NCBI GenBank assembly: GCA_964344215.1
Contig: CAYFMP010000031.1
Coordinates: 1 to 38,325 of the forward strand
Source of the DNA: CAYFMP01 sp964344215
Lineage (GTDB): Bacteria; Pseudomonadota; Alphaproteobacteria; Rhodospirillales; Casp-alpha2
Length of the DNA: 38,325 nucleotides
Direction: 5' to 3'
In this document: piece after piece, positions 16,861 to 24,349 of the stretch
Layout: each line of letters opens with the position of its first letter
How positions within the stretch are numbered: the stretch's first letter is position 1
The notes under the pieces: generated by a model
The model's database searches: none
What the model was told of the DNA's origin: nothing
Seen by the model: the letters and a program-made list of their open reading frames with translations, nothing else
Translations under genes and position numbers: made by a program

Positions 16861-17484
16861 ATGAGGCGACTTGCTATTCTGTTCGCCGCCGCCTTCGCCG
16901 TGGCCGGTTCCGCCGTTCTTGCCGCTTCCGACGACGCCGCTCAGCCGAAACGCCATTTCAAGATCAAGAAACCGGCCGTTCTCACCAACGCCGAAGCCTT
17001 GAGCATCTACGACAACGTCGCCGACCAGATGGTGCGCGGCTACGCGGCCTCGCAGGAGCCGACGGCCGAGGACTACCGGCAATGGCGGCGCTACAACACG
17101 GCCCCCTACCGCTCGGCCACGCACGGCAACCGCTACGTCAACAACTACGCCAACGCCAAGGCGGCCGACTACGCCGAAACGCAAACCGGCGCCAAGTTGC
17201 CGCCGGGCGCCGTCATCGCCAAGGACAGCTTCACGGTGACCGCCGACAAGGCGGTGTTCGCCGGCGCGCTCTTCGTGATGGAGAAGCTGGCGCCCGGAAC
17301 CAGTCCGCGGACGGCCGAATGGCGTTACCTGATGATCCTGCCCGACGGCAGCTACTTCGGCGACACCACCGGCGACAACGCCGACAAGGTGGAATTTTGC
17401 CACGGATGCCACGAACGAGTGGCCGACAACGACTACCTGTATTTTCTGCCCAAGAAATACCGCCGGCAGTTCCTGAAGCCGTAG
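16861..17484 (+). CDS. Periplasmic cytochrome P460-family c-type haem protein
   Basis: A 207-residue protein with a signal peptide (RRLAILFAAAFAVAGSAVLA, cleavage about residue 21) and a single c-type haem site C-H-G-C-H at residues 180-184 near the C-terminus. The layout, with TAEWRYLMILPDGSYFGDT before EFCHGCHERVADNDYLYFLP, matches cytochrome P460/c'-beta proteins, which bind or oxidise NO or hydroxylamine. Catalytic P460 requires a Lys cross-linked to the haem, which I cannot assign by eye, so it may be the non-catalytic gas-binding type. The start is ATG 16861, 7 bases after CGAGGAG; in-frame ATG 16855 sits too close to it. The gene is 128 bases after the ABC operon and converges with the enoyl-CoA hydratase gene. 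Confidence 0.85.
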   Translation: MRRLAILFAAAFAVAGSAVLAASDDAAQPKRHFKIKKPAVLTNAEALSIYDNVADQMVRGYAASQEPTAEDYRQWRRYNTAPYRSATHGNRYVNNYANAKAADYAETQTGAKLPPGAVIAKDSFTVTADKAVFAGALFVMEKLAPGTSPRTAEWRYLMILPDGSYFGDTTGDNADKVEFCHGCHERVADNDYLYFLPKKYRRQFLKP

Positions 17485-17503
17485 GAACGGAAAACCGGCG
17501 CGC

Positions 17504-17608
17504 CTACTTCTCGGCCCGCGCCTCGATCCGGTTCCCGACCGACCGCACGCCCTCGATGCCGTCGACGGCCTTCTTCGGTTTCGGCCCGATGTTCAACGGT
17601 TTTTCCAT
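17504..17608 (-). CDS. Possible 34-residue ORF overlapping the end of the enoyl-CoA hydratase gene
   Basis: On the minus strand, ATG 17608 lies inside the last codons of the hydratase gene (16-base overlap) and the frame runs to TAG at 17504. The peptide begins MEKPLNIGPKPKKAV and ends IEARAEK; it is charged and probably helical. The upstream GCGAGAA could serve as a ribosome-binding site, so translational coupling is conceivable. I know no family for it and it may not be expressed. Confidence 0.2.
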   Translation of the reverse strand: MEKPLNIGPKPKKAVDGIEGVRSVGNRIEARAEK

Positions 17609-18369
17609 TTCGGTTCTCGCTTCTCGATGAAGGCGGTCATTCCCTCGGTCTTATCCTCGGTGGCGAAAGCGGCATGGAACAGGCGCCGCTCGAAGCGGAC
17701 GCCTTCTGAAAGCGTTGTTTCGAAGGCCCGGTTGACCGCCTCCTTGACGGCGTACAGGGCCGGCCTGGAGAACGAAGCGATCTTCTCGGCCGTCTTCAAA
17801 GCCTCGTCCATCAACCCGGCGGCCGGCACGACGCGGGCGACGAGCCCTGAGCGCTCGGCCTCGTCGGCGTCCATCATCCGCCCGGTCAGGCACATCTCCA
17901 TGGACTTGGCCTTGCCGACGGCGCGGGTCAGGCGCTGGGTGCCGCCGGCGCCGGGCGGCACGCCCAGGCTGATTTCCGGCTGTCCGAACTTGGCGCTGTC
18001 GGCGGCGATGATGAAATCGCACATCATCGCCAGCTCGCAGCCGCCACCGAGCGCGTAGCCGGAGACCGCCGCGATGACCGGCTTGCGGCACGACGTAACC
18101 CGTTCCCAGGTGGCGGTAATGAAATCCCCGAGATAGGCGTCGGCGTAGGATTGATCGACCATCTCCTTGATGTCGGCGCCGGCCGCGAAGGCTTTCTCCG
18201 ATCCGGTCAACAGCAGGCAGCCGATGTCGTCGTCGGCGGCGAGTTCTTCGAGCGCCTGGGAAAGCTCCACGGTCAGCTCGTTGCAAAGGGCGTTCAGCGC
18301 TTCCGGGCGGTCGAGCGTGATGATGCCGACTCCGCCCTTGCGCTCGACACGGATGAGTTCGTACGCCAT
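17593..18369 (-). CDS. Enoyl-CoA hydratase/isomerase (crotonase family)
   Basis: A 258-residue crotonase of normal length. The oxyanion-hole segments are present (AFAAGADIKEM and VSGYALGGGCELAMMCD), and both catalytic glutamates of true hydratases are there: the Glu of GGGCELAM and the Glu of FGQPEISLGVPPGAGGTQRL. It should hydrate trans-2-enoyl-CoA to 3-hydroxyacyl-CoA in fatty-acid or aromatic-acid beta-oxidation, forming a trimer-based hexamer in the cytoplasm. The C-terminal FIEKREPKWKNR is typical of short-chain (ECHS1/PaaF-like) members. The gene stands alone: no dehydrogenase, thiolase or acyl-CoA ligase is adjacent. The start ATG follows AAGGAACGGAG. Confidence 0.95.
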   Translation of the reverse strand: MAYELIRVERKGGVGIITLDRPEALNALCNELTVELSQALEELAADDDIGCLLLTGSEKAFAAGADIKEMVDQSYADAYLGDFITATWERVTSCRKPVIAAVSGYALGGGCELAMMCDFIIAADSAKFGQPEISLGVPPGAGGTQRLTRAVGKAKSMEMCLTGRMMDADEAERSGLVARVVPAAGLMDEALKTAEKIASFSRPALYAVKEAVNRAFETTLSEGVRFERRLFHAAFATEDKTEGMTAFIEKREPKWKNR

Positions 18370-18512
18370 GCGGTGGGTCTCCGTTCCTTATCTCTTGAAA
18401 TGGCCCTGCTGGCGCCGCTATCGGGGTCGCCAAGGGATCGGGGGGCCGACGCCGACTCTTAACCGTCCCGGTCCCGCCAGCCAAGCAAAGAATCCGACTT
18501 CGGGATTGCGCT

Positions 18513-21119
18513 CTAGCGGCGTTCGTCCAACGCCTCGCGCAGCTTACGGGCCAACTGCGAGATTTCGAACGGCTTGGTGATCAGTTGCACCGACTCGTCC
18601 GTCCCCTCGTTGCCGGAGATCTGATCGGCGCTGTAGCCCGACGTGAACAGGATCGGCATGTCCGGCAGGCGGCTCTTGATTTCGCGGGCGATATCGGGGC
18701 CGTTCATGCCGCCGGGCAGAAAGACGTCGGTGAACACCAGGTCGATGGCCGGTTCGCTGTCGAGTTGGCTCAAGGCCTGTTCGCCGGTCTCCGCCTCGAG
18801 CGTATCGTAGCCGAGATTGTGGAGCATGCCGAGGGTGGTGGCGCGGACCTCGGCGTCGTCCTCGATGACCAGGATGCGCTCGCCGCGGCTGGCGAAACCG
18901 GAAGCCGCGTCGAGTCCCGATTCGGCTTCGATCTCTTCGCCTTCGGCGGTCGGGATGTAGAGACGAACGACGGTGCCGTGCCCGACCTCGCTATAGATGC
19001 GCATGTGTCCCCCGGACTGGCGGAGGAAGCCGTAGATCATGCTCAGACCCAGTCCACTGCCTTGGCCCATATCCTTGGTCGTGAAAAACGGCTCGACCGC
19101 GTGGTCCAGCGTCTCCGGCGTCATGCCGACGCCGGTATCGCTGACGGCGATCATCACGTAGGCGCCGGGCGACAGGCCCTCGTATTGCTCCGTGTAGGGG
19201 AAATCGAGGACGACGTTATGGGTCTCGATGGAAAGCGACCCGCCGTCCGGCATGGCGTCGCGGGCGTTGATGGTGAGGTTGAGAAGGGCGTTTTCCAACT
19301 GGCCGCGGTCGACTTCCATCTTCCACAGGTCGCCGCCCAGATCGGTGTGGATTTCGATGGCGACACCGAGGGTGCGGCGCAGCATCTCGATCAACCCCTC
19401 GATCAGCTCATTGGCATCCGTGACCTCCGCCATCAGCGCGGAGGCCACCAACTTGTGTTCCTTCTCGGTGTCGACCCGGTCCTCCAGCAGGTTGAGGCTG
19501 CCGACGATGACGGCGAGCAGGTTGTTGAAATCGTGGGCGACGCCGCCGGTCAACTGTCCGACGGCCTCCATCTTCCGGGATTGATGAAGCTGCTCCTCGG
19601 TCAGCTTGCGTTCGGTGATATCGTTGGCGGCGACGAAGAATCCCTCGACCCCTCCTTGCTCGTTGACGTCGGGAGTGTAGGTGGCCTCGATGTGGCGTTC
19701 GCCGGCGTACCTCGGGACGGTCGAGGAATCGAAGAACGGCAGTGTCGTTTCGAAGCGGACGTTCTTGCCTTCGAGCGCCGCCTCCATGTAGGGGACGATC
19801 TTTTCATAGGTTTGCGGGGCAATCGTGTCGCTGACCGACTTGTCGAGGATGTCCTCGCGCTTGACGCCGAACCACTCCTCGAACGTGCGGTTGACCAGTC
19901 GGTAGTGCAGGTCCTTGTCGAAGTAGCCGAGCAGCATGGGCACGGCGTCGGTGACCTGCTGCAGTTCCTGCTCGCGCTGTTTCAGGCTGGTGACGTCGGT
20001 GGTGACGCTGACCGAACCGCCGTCGGGCGAGCGGTTCTCGCGGATCAACAGCCAGGTGCCTTCGCGCAGCACTTCGACGGCGTTCGGCATGTTGCGGCGT
20101 TCGGCGACGCGGCGCTTTACCCAAAGCTCCTCCTCTTCGGGCGAAACATCGCGGCCGGTGTGTTTGAGGACGTCGCGGATGTAGTCCTCGAACCGGGTGC
20201 CGCGGACCAACAGGTGCTTGGCCTCGCCGGCCTGGGTGCGGAAGATGCGGTTGCACAGCAGGAAGCGGTCTTGCGCGTCCCAGAACGCGATGCCGTCGGA
20301 CACGTTCTCGATGGCGTCGAGGAAACGCTGGGTCGATTCGACTGCTTCCTCGCGGGCCCGCACCTCGCCCGTAATGTCGGTGCCGGTGCCCCGGTAGCCG
20401 ACGAAGGCGCCGTCGTCGTCGAACACCGGTCGGCCGCTGAGGCGAAACCACAGGACGTGGCCGTCCGGGTGGCGTTCGCCGTACGTAAAATCGCGAAACG
20501 GCCGGCGGGCGCCGAGGTCGAACAGGTGGTTGCGCCATTCCTGGCTGTCGGGTTCGGCCTTCGCCGCCAAGTCCTGGCGGCGGCCGATGAAGGCCTTGGG
20601 GTCGAGGCCGGAGATCTCGTAGAAACGGTCGGACGCGTACGAGAACCTGAGTTCGTCGTCCATCTCCCACAACCAGTCCGACGCCGCCTCGGCGAAATCG
20701 GTGAGCCGTTGCTGGCTGGCCTCCAGGGCGCGGGCGTTCTCGCGCAGGCGCCGGCTCATGACGTCGATGGCGTTGAACAGCAGGTCGATGTCGTCGGGCA
20801 GGGCGGCGCCGTCGTCGGTTCCGTCGCCCTTCGCCAGATCGACGGCGGTGCCGGCGGCGGTCAGCCGCTTCGAGATCAGGTCGCGGAACAGAAACCACAT
20901 GACCGATGCGACGGCGGCGGCGGCGGCGGCGTTGACGGCGAGGGCGATCCACAAGCCATAGGCGTACCCGTCGAAGGCACCGGCGGCGGTTGAGCCGCCC
21001 AGTTGAATTTGAACGACGGTCGTGATCACGGCCACCACGGCGGCGACGACGAGGCCACGGGCGATGAGAGCGCGGCCCAACGGACGCCGGCGGTCCTTCG
21101 ATTCGTTTCCGGGAGCCAT
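18513..21119 (-). CDS. Hybrid sensor histidine kinase with three PAS domains
   Basis: An 868-residue membrane sensor kinase. Two spans (about residues 19-37 and 54-78) enclose a very short periplasmic loop, so the signal is probably sensed in the cytoplasm or membrane. Then three PAS domains (about 140-255, 260-375, 385-505; WLWEMDDELRFSYAS, DGIAFWDAQDRFLLCN, MLLGYFDKDLHYRLVN), HisKA with H529 in GGVAHDFNN, and HATPase_c with LTINARDAMPDGG, DTGVGMTPE and GSGLGLSMIYGF. A C-terminal receiver has acidic pair IEDD and phospho-acceptor D798 in FTDVFLPGG. All catalytic residues are intact. The phosphoryl group must leave through another protein, as no DNA-binding output is attached. I chose ATG 21119 (GGAAGGAG just upstream) over 21209. 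It diverges from the OmpR-type regulator gene, but a cognate pairing is only inferred. Confidence 0.93.
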   Translation of the reverse strand: MAPGNESKDRRRPLGRALIARGLVVAAVVAVITTVVQIQLGGSTAAGAFDGYAYGLWIALAVNAAAAAAVASVMWFLFRDLISKRLTAAGTAVDLAKGDGTDDGAALPDDIDLLFNAIDVMSRRLRENARALEASQQRLTDFAEAASDWLWEMDDELRFSYASDRFYEISGLDPKAFIGRRQDLAAKAEPDSQEWRNHLFDLGARRPFRDFTYGERHPDGHVLWFRLSGRPVFDDDGAFVGYRGTGTDITGEVRAREEAVESTQRFLDAIENVSDGIAFWDAQDRFLLCNRIFRTQAGEAKHLLVRGTRFEDYIRDVLKHTGRDVSPEEEELWVKRRVAERRNMPNAVEVLREGTWLLIRENRSPDGGSVSVTTDVTSLKQREQELQQVTDAVPMLLGYFDKDLHYRLVNRTFEEWFGVKREDILDKSVSDTIAPQTYEKIVPYMEAALEGKNVRFETTLPFFDSSTVPRYAGERHIEATYTPDVNEQGGVEGFFVAANDITERKLTEEQLHQSRKMEAVGQLTGGVAHDFNNLLAVIVGSLNLLEDRVDTEKEHKLVASALMAEVTDANELIEGLIEMLRRTLGVAIEIHTDLGGDLWKMEVDRGQLENALLNLTINARDAMPDGGSLSIETHNVVLDFPYTEQYEGLSPGAYVMIAVSDTGVGMTPETLDHAVEPFFTTKDMGQGSGLGLSMIYGFLRQSGGHMRIYSEVGHGTVVRLYIPTAEGEEIEAESGLDAASGFASRGERILVIEDDAEVRATTLGMLHNLGYDTLEAETGEQALSQLDSEPAIDLVFTDVFLPGGMNGPDIAREIKSRLPDMPILFTSGYSADQISGNEGTDESVQLITKPFEISQLARKLREALDERR

Positions 21120-21332
21120 CGCTCCTTCCAGTTTTAGGGTCGACCAAGACGCGGCGCGCCGGCCCGGTTCCTGTCGCGGCCACCGTTCGGGCCTTGCGTT
21201 CGCCGCCAAGTCATTGTTTTCCTTGCCCTTGGCTCAGGTCAAGTGGGTTTTGTCGAAGTCGGGGGGAGGGCGTCGCCAAGGCTGTCCCGGTCGGCCGGCC
21301 AGTCGGCGCCCCGGCCTTGAAAAACCGGGGGT

Positions 21333-21364
21333 TTGAAATATGCGGGAATATTTCTGTATATTTC
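21333..21364 (+). promoter_or_regulatory. Promoter with repeat operator for the response-regulator gene
   Basis: TTGAAA (21333-21338) and TATATT (21357-21362) are spaced by 18 bases, a good sigma-70 match giving a short leader before GTG 21393. Superimposed on it are GAAATAT at 21335-21341, its inverse ATATTTC at 21348-21354, and a direct repeat of ATATTTC at 21358-21364, ten bases after the first. Seven-base direct repeats about one helical turn apart are the usual binding pattern of OmpR/PhoB-type regulators, so autoregulation is likely (inference). Confidence 0.55.
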
Positions 21365-21392
21365 ACAAGGACTTGTTGCTAGGGCTCTTGAA

Positions 21393-22109
21393 GTGGGTAT
21401 TGCTCCGAAAATCCTGGTCGTCGACGACGAACCCGATATCTGCGAGGTCGTTTCCATGACCCTCGAGGACGCCGGTTTCGACGTCGAAACCATGAACACG
21501 GGGACCGGTGTTATCGAAGCCGTTGGCGACAAGGGCATCGATCTCGTCATCGTCGATCTCGGCCTGCCCGGCATCGACGGCCTCACCCTGACCCGCACCA
21601 TGAAGGAGCGCTCCGACGTCGGCGTCATCATCCTCACCGGTCGCGGCGATACCACCGAGAAGATCATCGGCCTCGAGATCGGCGCCGACGACTACGTCAC
21701 CAAACCGTTCGAGGCGCGCGAACTGCTGGCCCGCGTGCGCAGCGTCCTGCGCCGGGTCGACAAGAACGACGGACCCGACGAGGTGGCGTCCTCGTCCTAT
21801 CGGTTCGCCGGCTGGACGCTCGACGTCCTGGTCCGCTCGCTGACTTCGGCAGCCGGTGAGGTGGTCGACATGTCGAGCGGCGAGTTCAACCTGTTGCGGG
21901 CCTTCGTCGAACACCCCAACCGGGTGTTGAGCCGCGACCAACTGCTCGACCTTACCCACGACACCGACACCCCGGCCTTCGACCGCAGCGTCGATGTGCA
22001 GATCGCCAGGCTTCGCAAGAAAATAGAGGCCGACCCGCAGAACCCGCAGCTGATCAAGACGGTCCGCAACGCCGGCTATATCTTCGCCGCCAAGGTGGCG
22101 TCCGGCTGA
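21393..22109 (+). CDS. OmpR-family response regulator
   Basis: A 238-residue two-domain regulator. The receiver has the acidic pair D11-D12, phospho-acceptor D55 in VIVDLGLPGIDG, the conserved Thr (ILTGRGD) and Lys (YVTKPFEARELLARV). The C-terminal winged helix (about 140-236) has the hallmark MSSGEFNLLRAFVEHPNRVLSRDQLLD, RSVDVQIARLRKKIE and IKTVRNAGYIF. It should bind direct-repeat DNA as a dimer after phosphorylation. I chose GTG 21393 because the upstream in-frame TTG 21333 is the -35 box of a strong promoter; AGGG at 21378-21381 may be the ribosome-binding site. No separate non-hybrid kinase is adjacent; the divergent hybrid kinase is the obvious candidate partner. Confidence 0.93.
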   Translation: MGIAPKILVVDDEPDICEVVSMTLEDAGFDVETMNTGTGVIEAVGDKGIDLVIVDLGLPGIDGLTLTRTMKERSDVGVIILTGRGDTTEKIIGLEIGADDYVTKPFEARELLARVRSVLRRVDKNDGPDEVASSSYRFAGWTLDVLVRSLTSAAGEVVDMSSGEFNLLRAFVEHPNRVLSRDQLLDLTHDTDTPAFDRSVDVQIARLRKKIEADPQNPQLIKTVRNAGYIFAAKVASG

Positions 22110-22136
22110 CGCCGGTTGCGGATGGGAAGCGGCGTC

Positions 22137-23402
22137 ATGCCATCGGCCGTGCTGGTCATCTGTGACGGACTTCGCGCCGACATGGTGACGCAAGCCTGGA
22201 CGCCCAATCTCCATCGGCTTGCTCGAGACGGCCGGCGTTTCACGGCGCATCGCAGCGTCTTTCCGTCGACCACCCGGACGACCTCGGCCTCCATCGCCAC
22301 CGGTTGCCGGCCTGGCCGTCATGGGCTTTCCGGCAACGTCGTGGCCTTGGACGAAGGCGACGGCCTGGTGGCGTTGTCGGCCGGTCCGCCCGATTTCCGC
22401 GACCGTCTGCGCGCCGCCACCGGCCGCACGCTCAGGGTGCCGACCCTGGCCGAACGCGTGGCCGACGACGGCGGCTCGATCGTCTTTTCCAACGTCTCGG
22501 CCGGCGCCGCGCTGTTCCAGGACCCCGACGGCTACGGTCACGTTTATCACCGCCTGGGCTCGTTCGGCCCCGGCCCGGAGCAAATCACCGGCACCGCCCA
22601 CCTCGACGTCAGCCACGACGCCGCCGGCGACACCGCGATGACCGAGCGCTTCTGCGAAGAGGTCCTGGGCGAGCGCAAACCGGCGCTGGCCGTGCTGTGG
22701 CTGTGCGAACCCGACCACAGCCAGCACGTTCTTCCGTTGGGCTCGCCCGAGCACTTGGGCGTGGTTGCCGCCGCCGACGCCAACGCCGCACGGGTGGCGG
22801 CGACGGTGGCCGAACTGAACGAGGCCGGCGACGACGTCCTGTTGGTCTGCGCCGCCGACCACGGCCACGAGACGGTCGCCGAGATCATCCCGCTGGAGGA
22901 CATGTTGATCGAGGCCGGCCTCAAGGACGGCGCCGGTTCCGGCGACGTCGTCGTCGCCTCCAACGTGTTCAGCGCCGCCATTTACCTGTCTGACGAAGCA
23001 CGGCCCCGGCTCGGCGCCCTGATCGAGTTCCTGGAAGCGACCGAGGGCATCGACGGCATCCTGGCCGGCGACCAATTGCAGCGCCACGGGCTGCCGGCGG
23101 GTACGGCGTTGGCGATCGCGGTGACGACGCGCAAGTCCGACGCCGCCAACCCGTTTGGCATACCGGGTTTGAGCGACGCCATCGACGATCCGCTGGGCGG
23201 CGAGACCCACGCCGGCTGCGGCCAGCACGGAGGCCTCGGGCGTTACGAGCAGAACCCTTTCCTGATCGTCGTCGGCGGCGGCTTCGCGGCCGGCAGCGAG
23301 GACGACGGGCCGACCTCGGCGATCGACATCGCGCCAACGGTCTTGCGTCATCTGGGGTTGGACTGGAATGATATGGACGGAACCCCCCTCGAGCGGGGAT
23401 GA
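22137..23402 (+). CDS. Alkaline-phosphatase-superfamily hydrolase (nucleotide pyrophosphatase/phosphodiesterase type)
   Basis: A 421-residue metal-dependent phospho- or phosphonohydrolase with no signal peptide. Superfamily motifs: the first metal Asp in VICDGLRADM (D10), nucleophile region FPSTTRTTSAS (T46 the likely nucleophile), WLCEPDHSQH (Asp/His metal ligands), CAADHGHETV (Asp-His pair) and CGQHGGLGRYEQNPFLIV (last His). These suffice for a bimetal active site; the PST.R variant resembles type-I phosphodiesterases acting on nucleotide or phosphonate diesters, but the substrate is not predictable. ATG 22137 was chosen because GGGAAG sits 8 bases before it; ATG 22122 is possible. It lies 27 bases after the response-regulator gene, so co-transcription is plausible, and is followed by an NMT1-like gene and an MFS gene. 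Confidence 0.85.
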   Translation: MPSAVLVICDGLRADMVTQAWTPNLHRLARDGRRFTAHRSVFPSTTRTTSASIATGCRPGRHGLSGNVVALDEGDGLVALSAGPPDFRDRLRAATGRTLRVPTLAERVADDGGSIVFSNVSAGAALFQDPDGYGHVYHRLGSFGPGPEQITGTAHLDVSHDAAGDTAMTERFCEEVLGERKPALAVLWLCEPDHSQHVLPLGSPEHLGVVAAADANAARVAATVAELNEAGDDVLLVCAADHGHETVAEIIPLEDMLIEAGLKDGAGSGDVVVASNVFSAAIYLSDEARPRLGALIEFLEATEGIDGILAGDQLQRHGLPAGTALAIAVTTRKSDAANPFGIPGLSDAIDDPLGGETHAGCGQHGGLGRYEQNPFLIVVGGGFAAGSEDDGPTSAIDIAPTVLRHLGLDWNDMDGTPLERG

Positions 23403-23448
23403 CATCACCGCCGCCAGACGCCGCCAGCCATTGCCCGACAGACCCGTC

Positions 23449-24339
23449 ATGACCAAGATCAACATCGTCTTCACCCGCTTCTCGGCGTTCTACAGCCCGC
23501 TGATCTCGACCATGTCCGCTGGATTTCTCGAAGAGGAAGGCCTCGAGGCCAGCCATGCGGTGGCGGCGCCGGGCACTTCGGCCATCGCCGCCCTCGTCGA
23601 CGGTTCGGCCGACGTCGTGCAATCGGCCCCGTCGCAGAGCTTCGGACCGCTCGAGCGCGGCGACGAGCCGCCGGCCATGCATTTCGCCCAGATCAACGAA
23701 AAGGACGGGTTCTTCATCGCCGGCCGCCAGCCCGACCCGGATTTCACCTGGGACAAACTGGTCGGCCGCAAAGTGCTGGTCGATCACGGCGCCCAGCCGC
23801 TGGCCATGTTCCGCTACGCGTGTCACAGGATGGGCGTCGATTACGACTCGATCGACGCCTTGAACGCCGGCGGCACAGGCGAGATCGACGCCGCCTTCAG
23901 GGCCGGCGAGGCCGACTACGTCCATCAGCAAGGGCCGGCCCCGCAGCAGTTGGAACATGACGGCGTCGGCCACGTCATCGCCGCCGTCGGCGAAGCCATT
24001 GGGCCGTGCGGATTCTCCAGCCTGGCGGCCACTCGCGAGTGGCTCGGCTCCGACACGGCGCGAAGCTTCATGCGGGCGTATCGCCGGGCGCGGGCCTACG
24101 TCAACGAGACCGCGGCCGCCGACATCGCCGCCGCCGAAGCATCGTTGTTCCCGGGCATCGACAGAAACGTGCTGGAGGCGACCATCCGTTTCTATCAGGA
24201 ACTCGGCTGCTGGACGCCGCATGTCGAGATTACCAAGCCGGCCTTCGACGTGACGCTCGAGGTGTTCCTGCTGAGCGGCCTGATCACCCGCCACCACGAT
24301 TTCTCCGACGTCGTCGCGGCGCCGCCCGGCGAGGCTTAA
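23449..24339 (+). CDS. NMT1/THI5-like (SsuA-type) ligand-binding protein without signal peptide
   Basis: A 296-residue type-II periplasmic-binding-protein fold. Indicators are INIVFTRFSAFYSPLISTMSAGFLEEEGLEASH at the start, the GTSAIAALVDGSADVVQSAPS ligand-loop segment, DKLVGRKVLVDHGAQPLAMFRYA and REWLGSDTARSFMRAYRRA. These match the NMT1/ABC-substrate-binding family (thiamine-precursor, nitrate, sulfonate and taurine binding proteins). The first residues MTKINIVF lead straight into the first beta strand: no signal peptide or lipobox is visible from ATG 23449 nor in the open frame upstream to 23368. It therefore looks cytoplasmic, and no ABC permease or ATPase is adjacent. It may be an enzyme or ligand-binding regulator rather than a transporter component. 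The Cys-rich motif of yeast THI5 is absent. It lies 46 bases after the hydrolase gene and 10 before the MFS gene. Confidence 0.8.
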   Translation: MTKINIVFTRFSAFYSPLISTMSAGFLEEEGLEASHAVAAPGTSAIAALVDGSADVVQSAPSQSFGPLERGDEPPAMHFAQINEKDGFFIAGRQPDPDFTWDKLVGRKVLVDHGAQPLAMFRYACHRMGVDYDSIDALNAGGTGEIDAAFRAGEADYVHQQGPAPQQLEHDGVGHVIAAVGEAIGPCGFSSLAATREWLGSDTARSFMRAYRRARAYVNETAAADIAAAEASLFPGIDRNVLEATIRFYQELGCWTPHVEITKPAFDVTLEVFLLSGLITRHHDFSDVVAAPPGEA

Positions 24340-24349
24340 ACCCGCCCCG

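Noticed and set aside
18585..20993. An 802-codon open frame on the plus strand
   Set aside because: It is antisense to the hybrid histidine kinase gene, whose catalytic motifs are all intact. The frame is a by-product of GC-rich third positions.
21333..21392. Longer start for the response regulator
   Set aside because: The TTG there is the -35 box of the promoter, and the added residues have no family counterpart.
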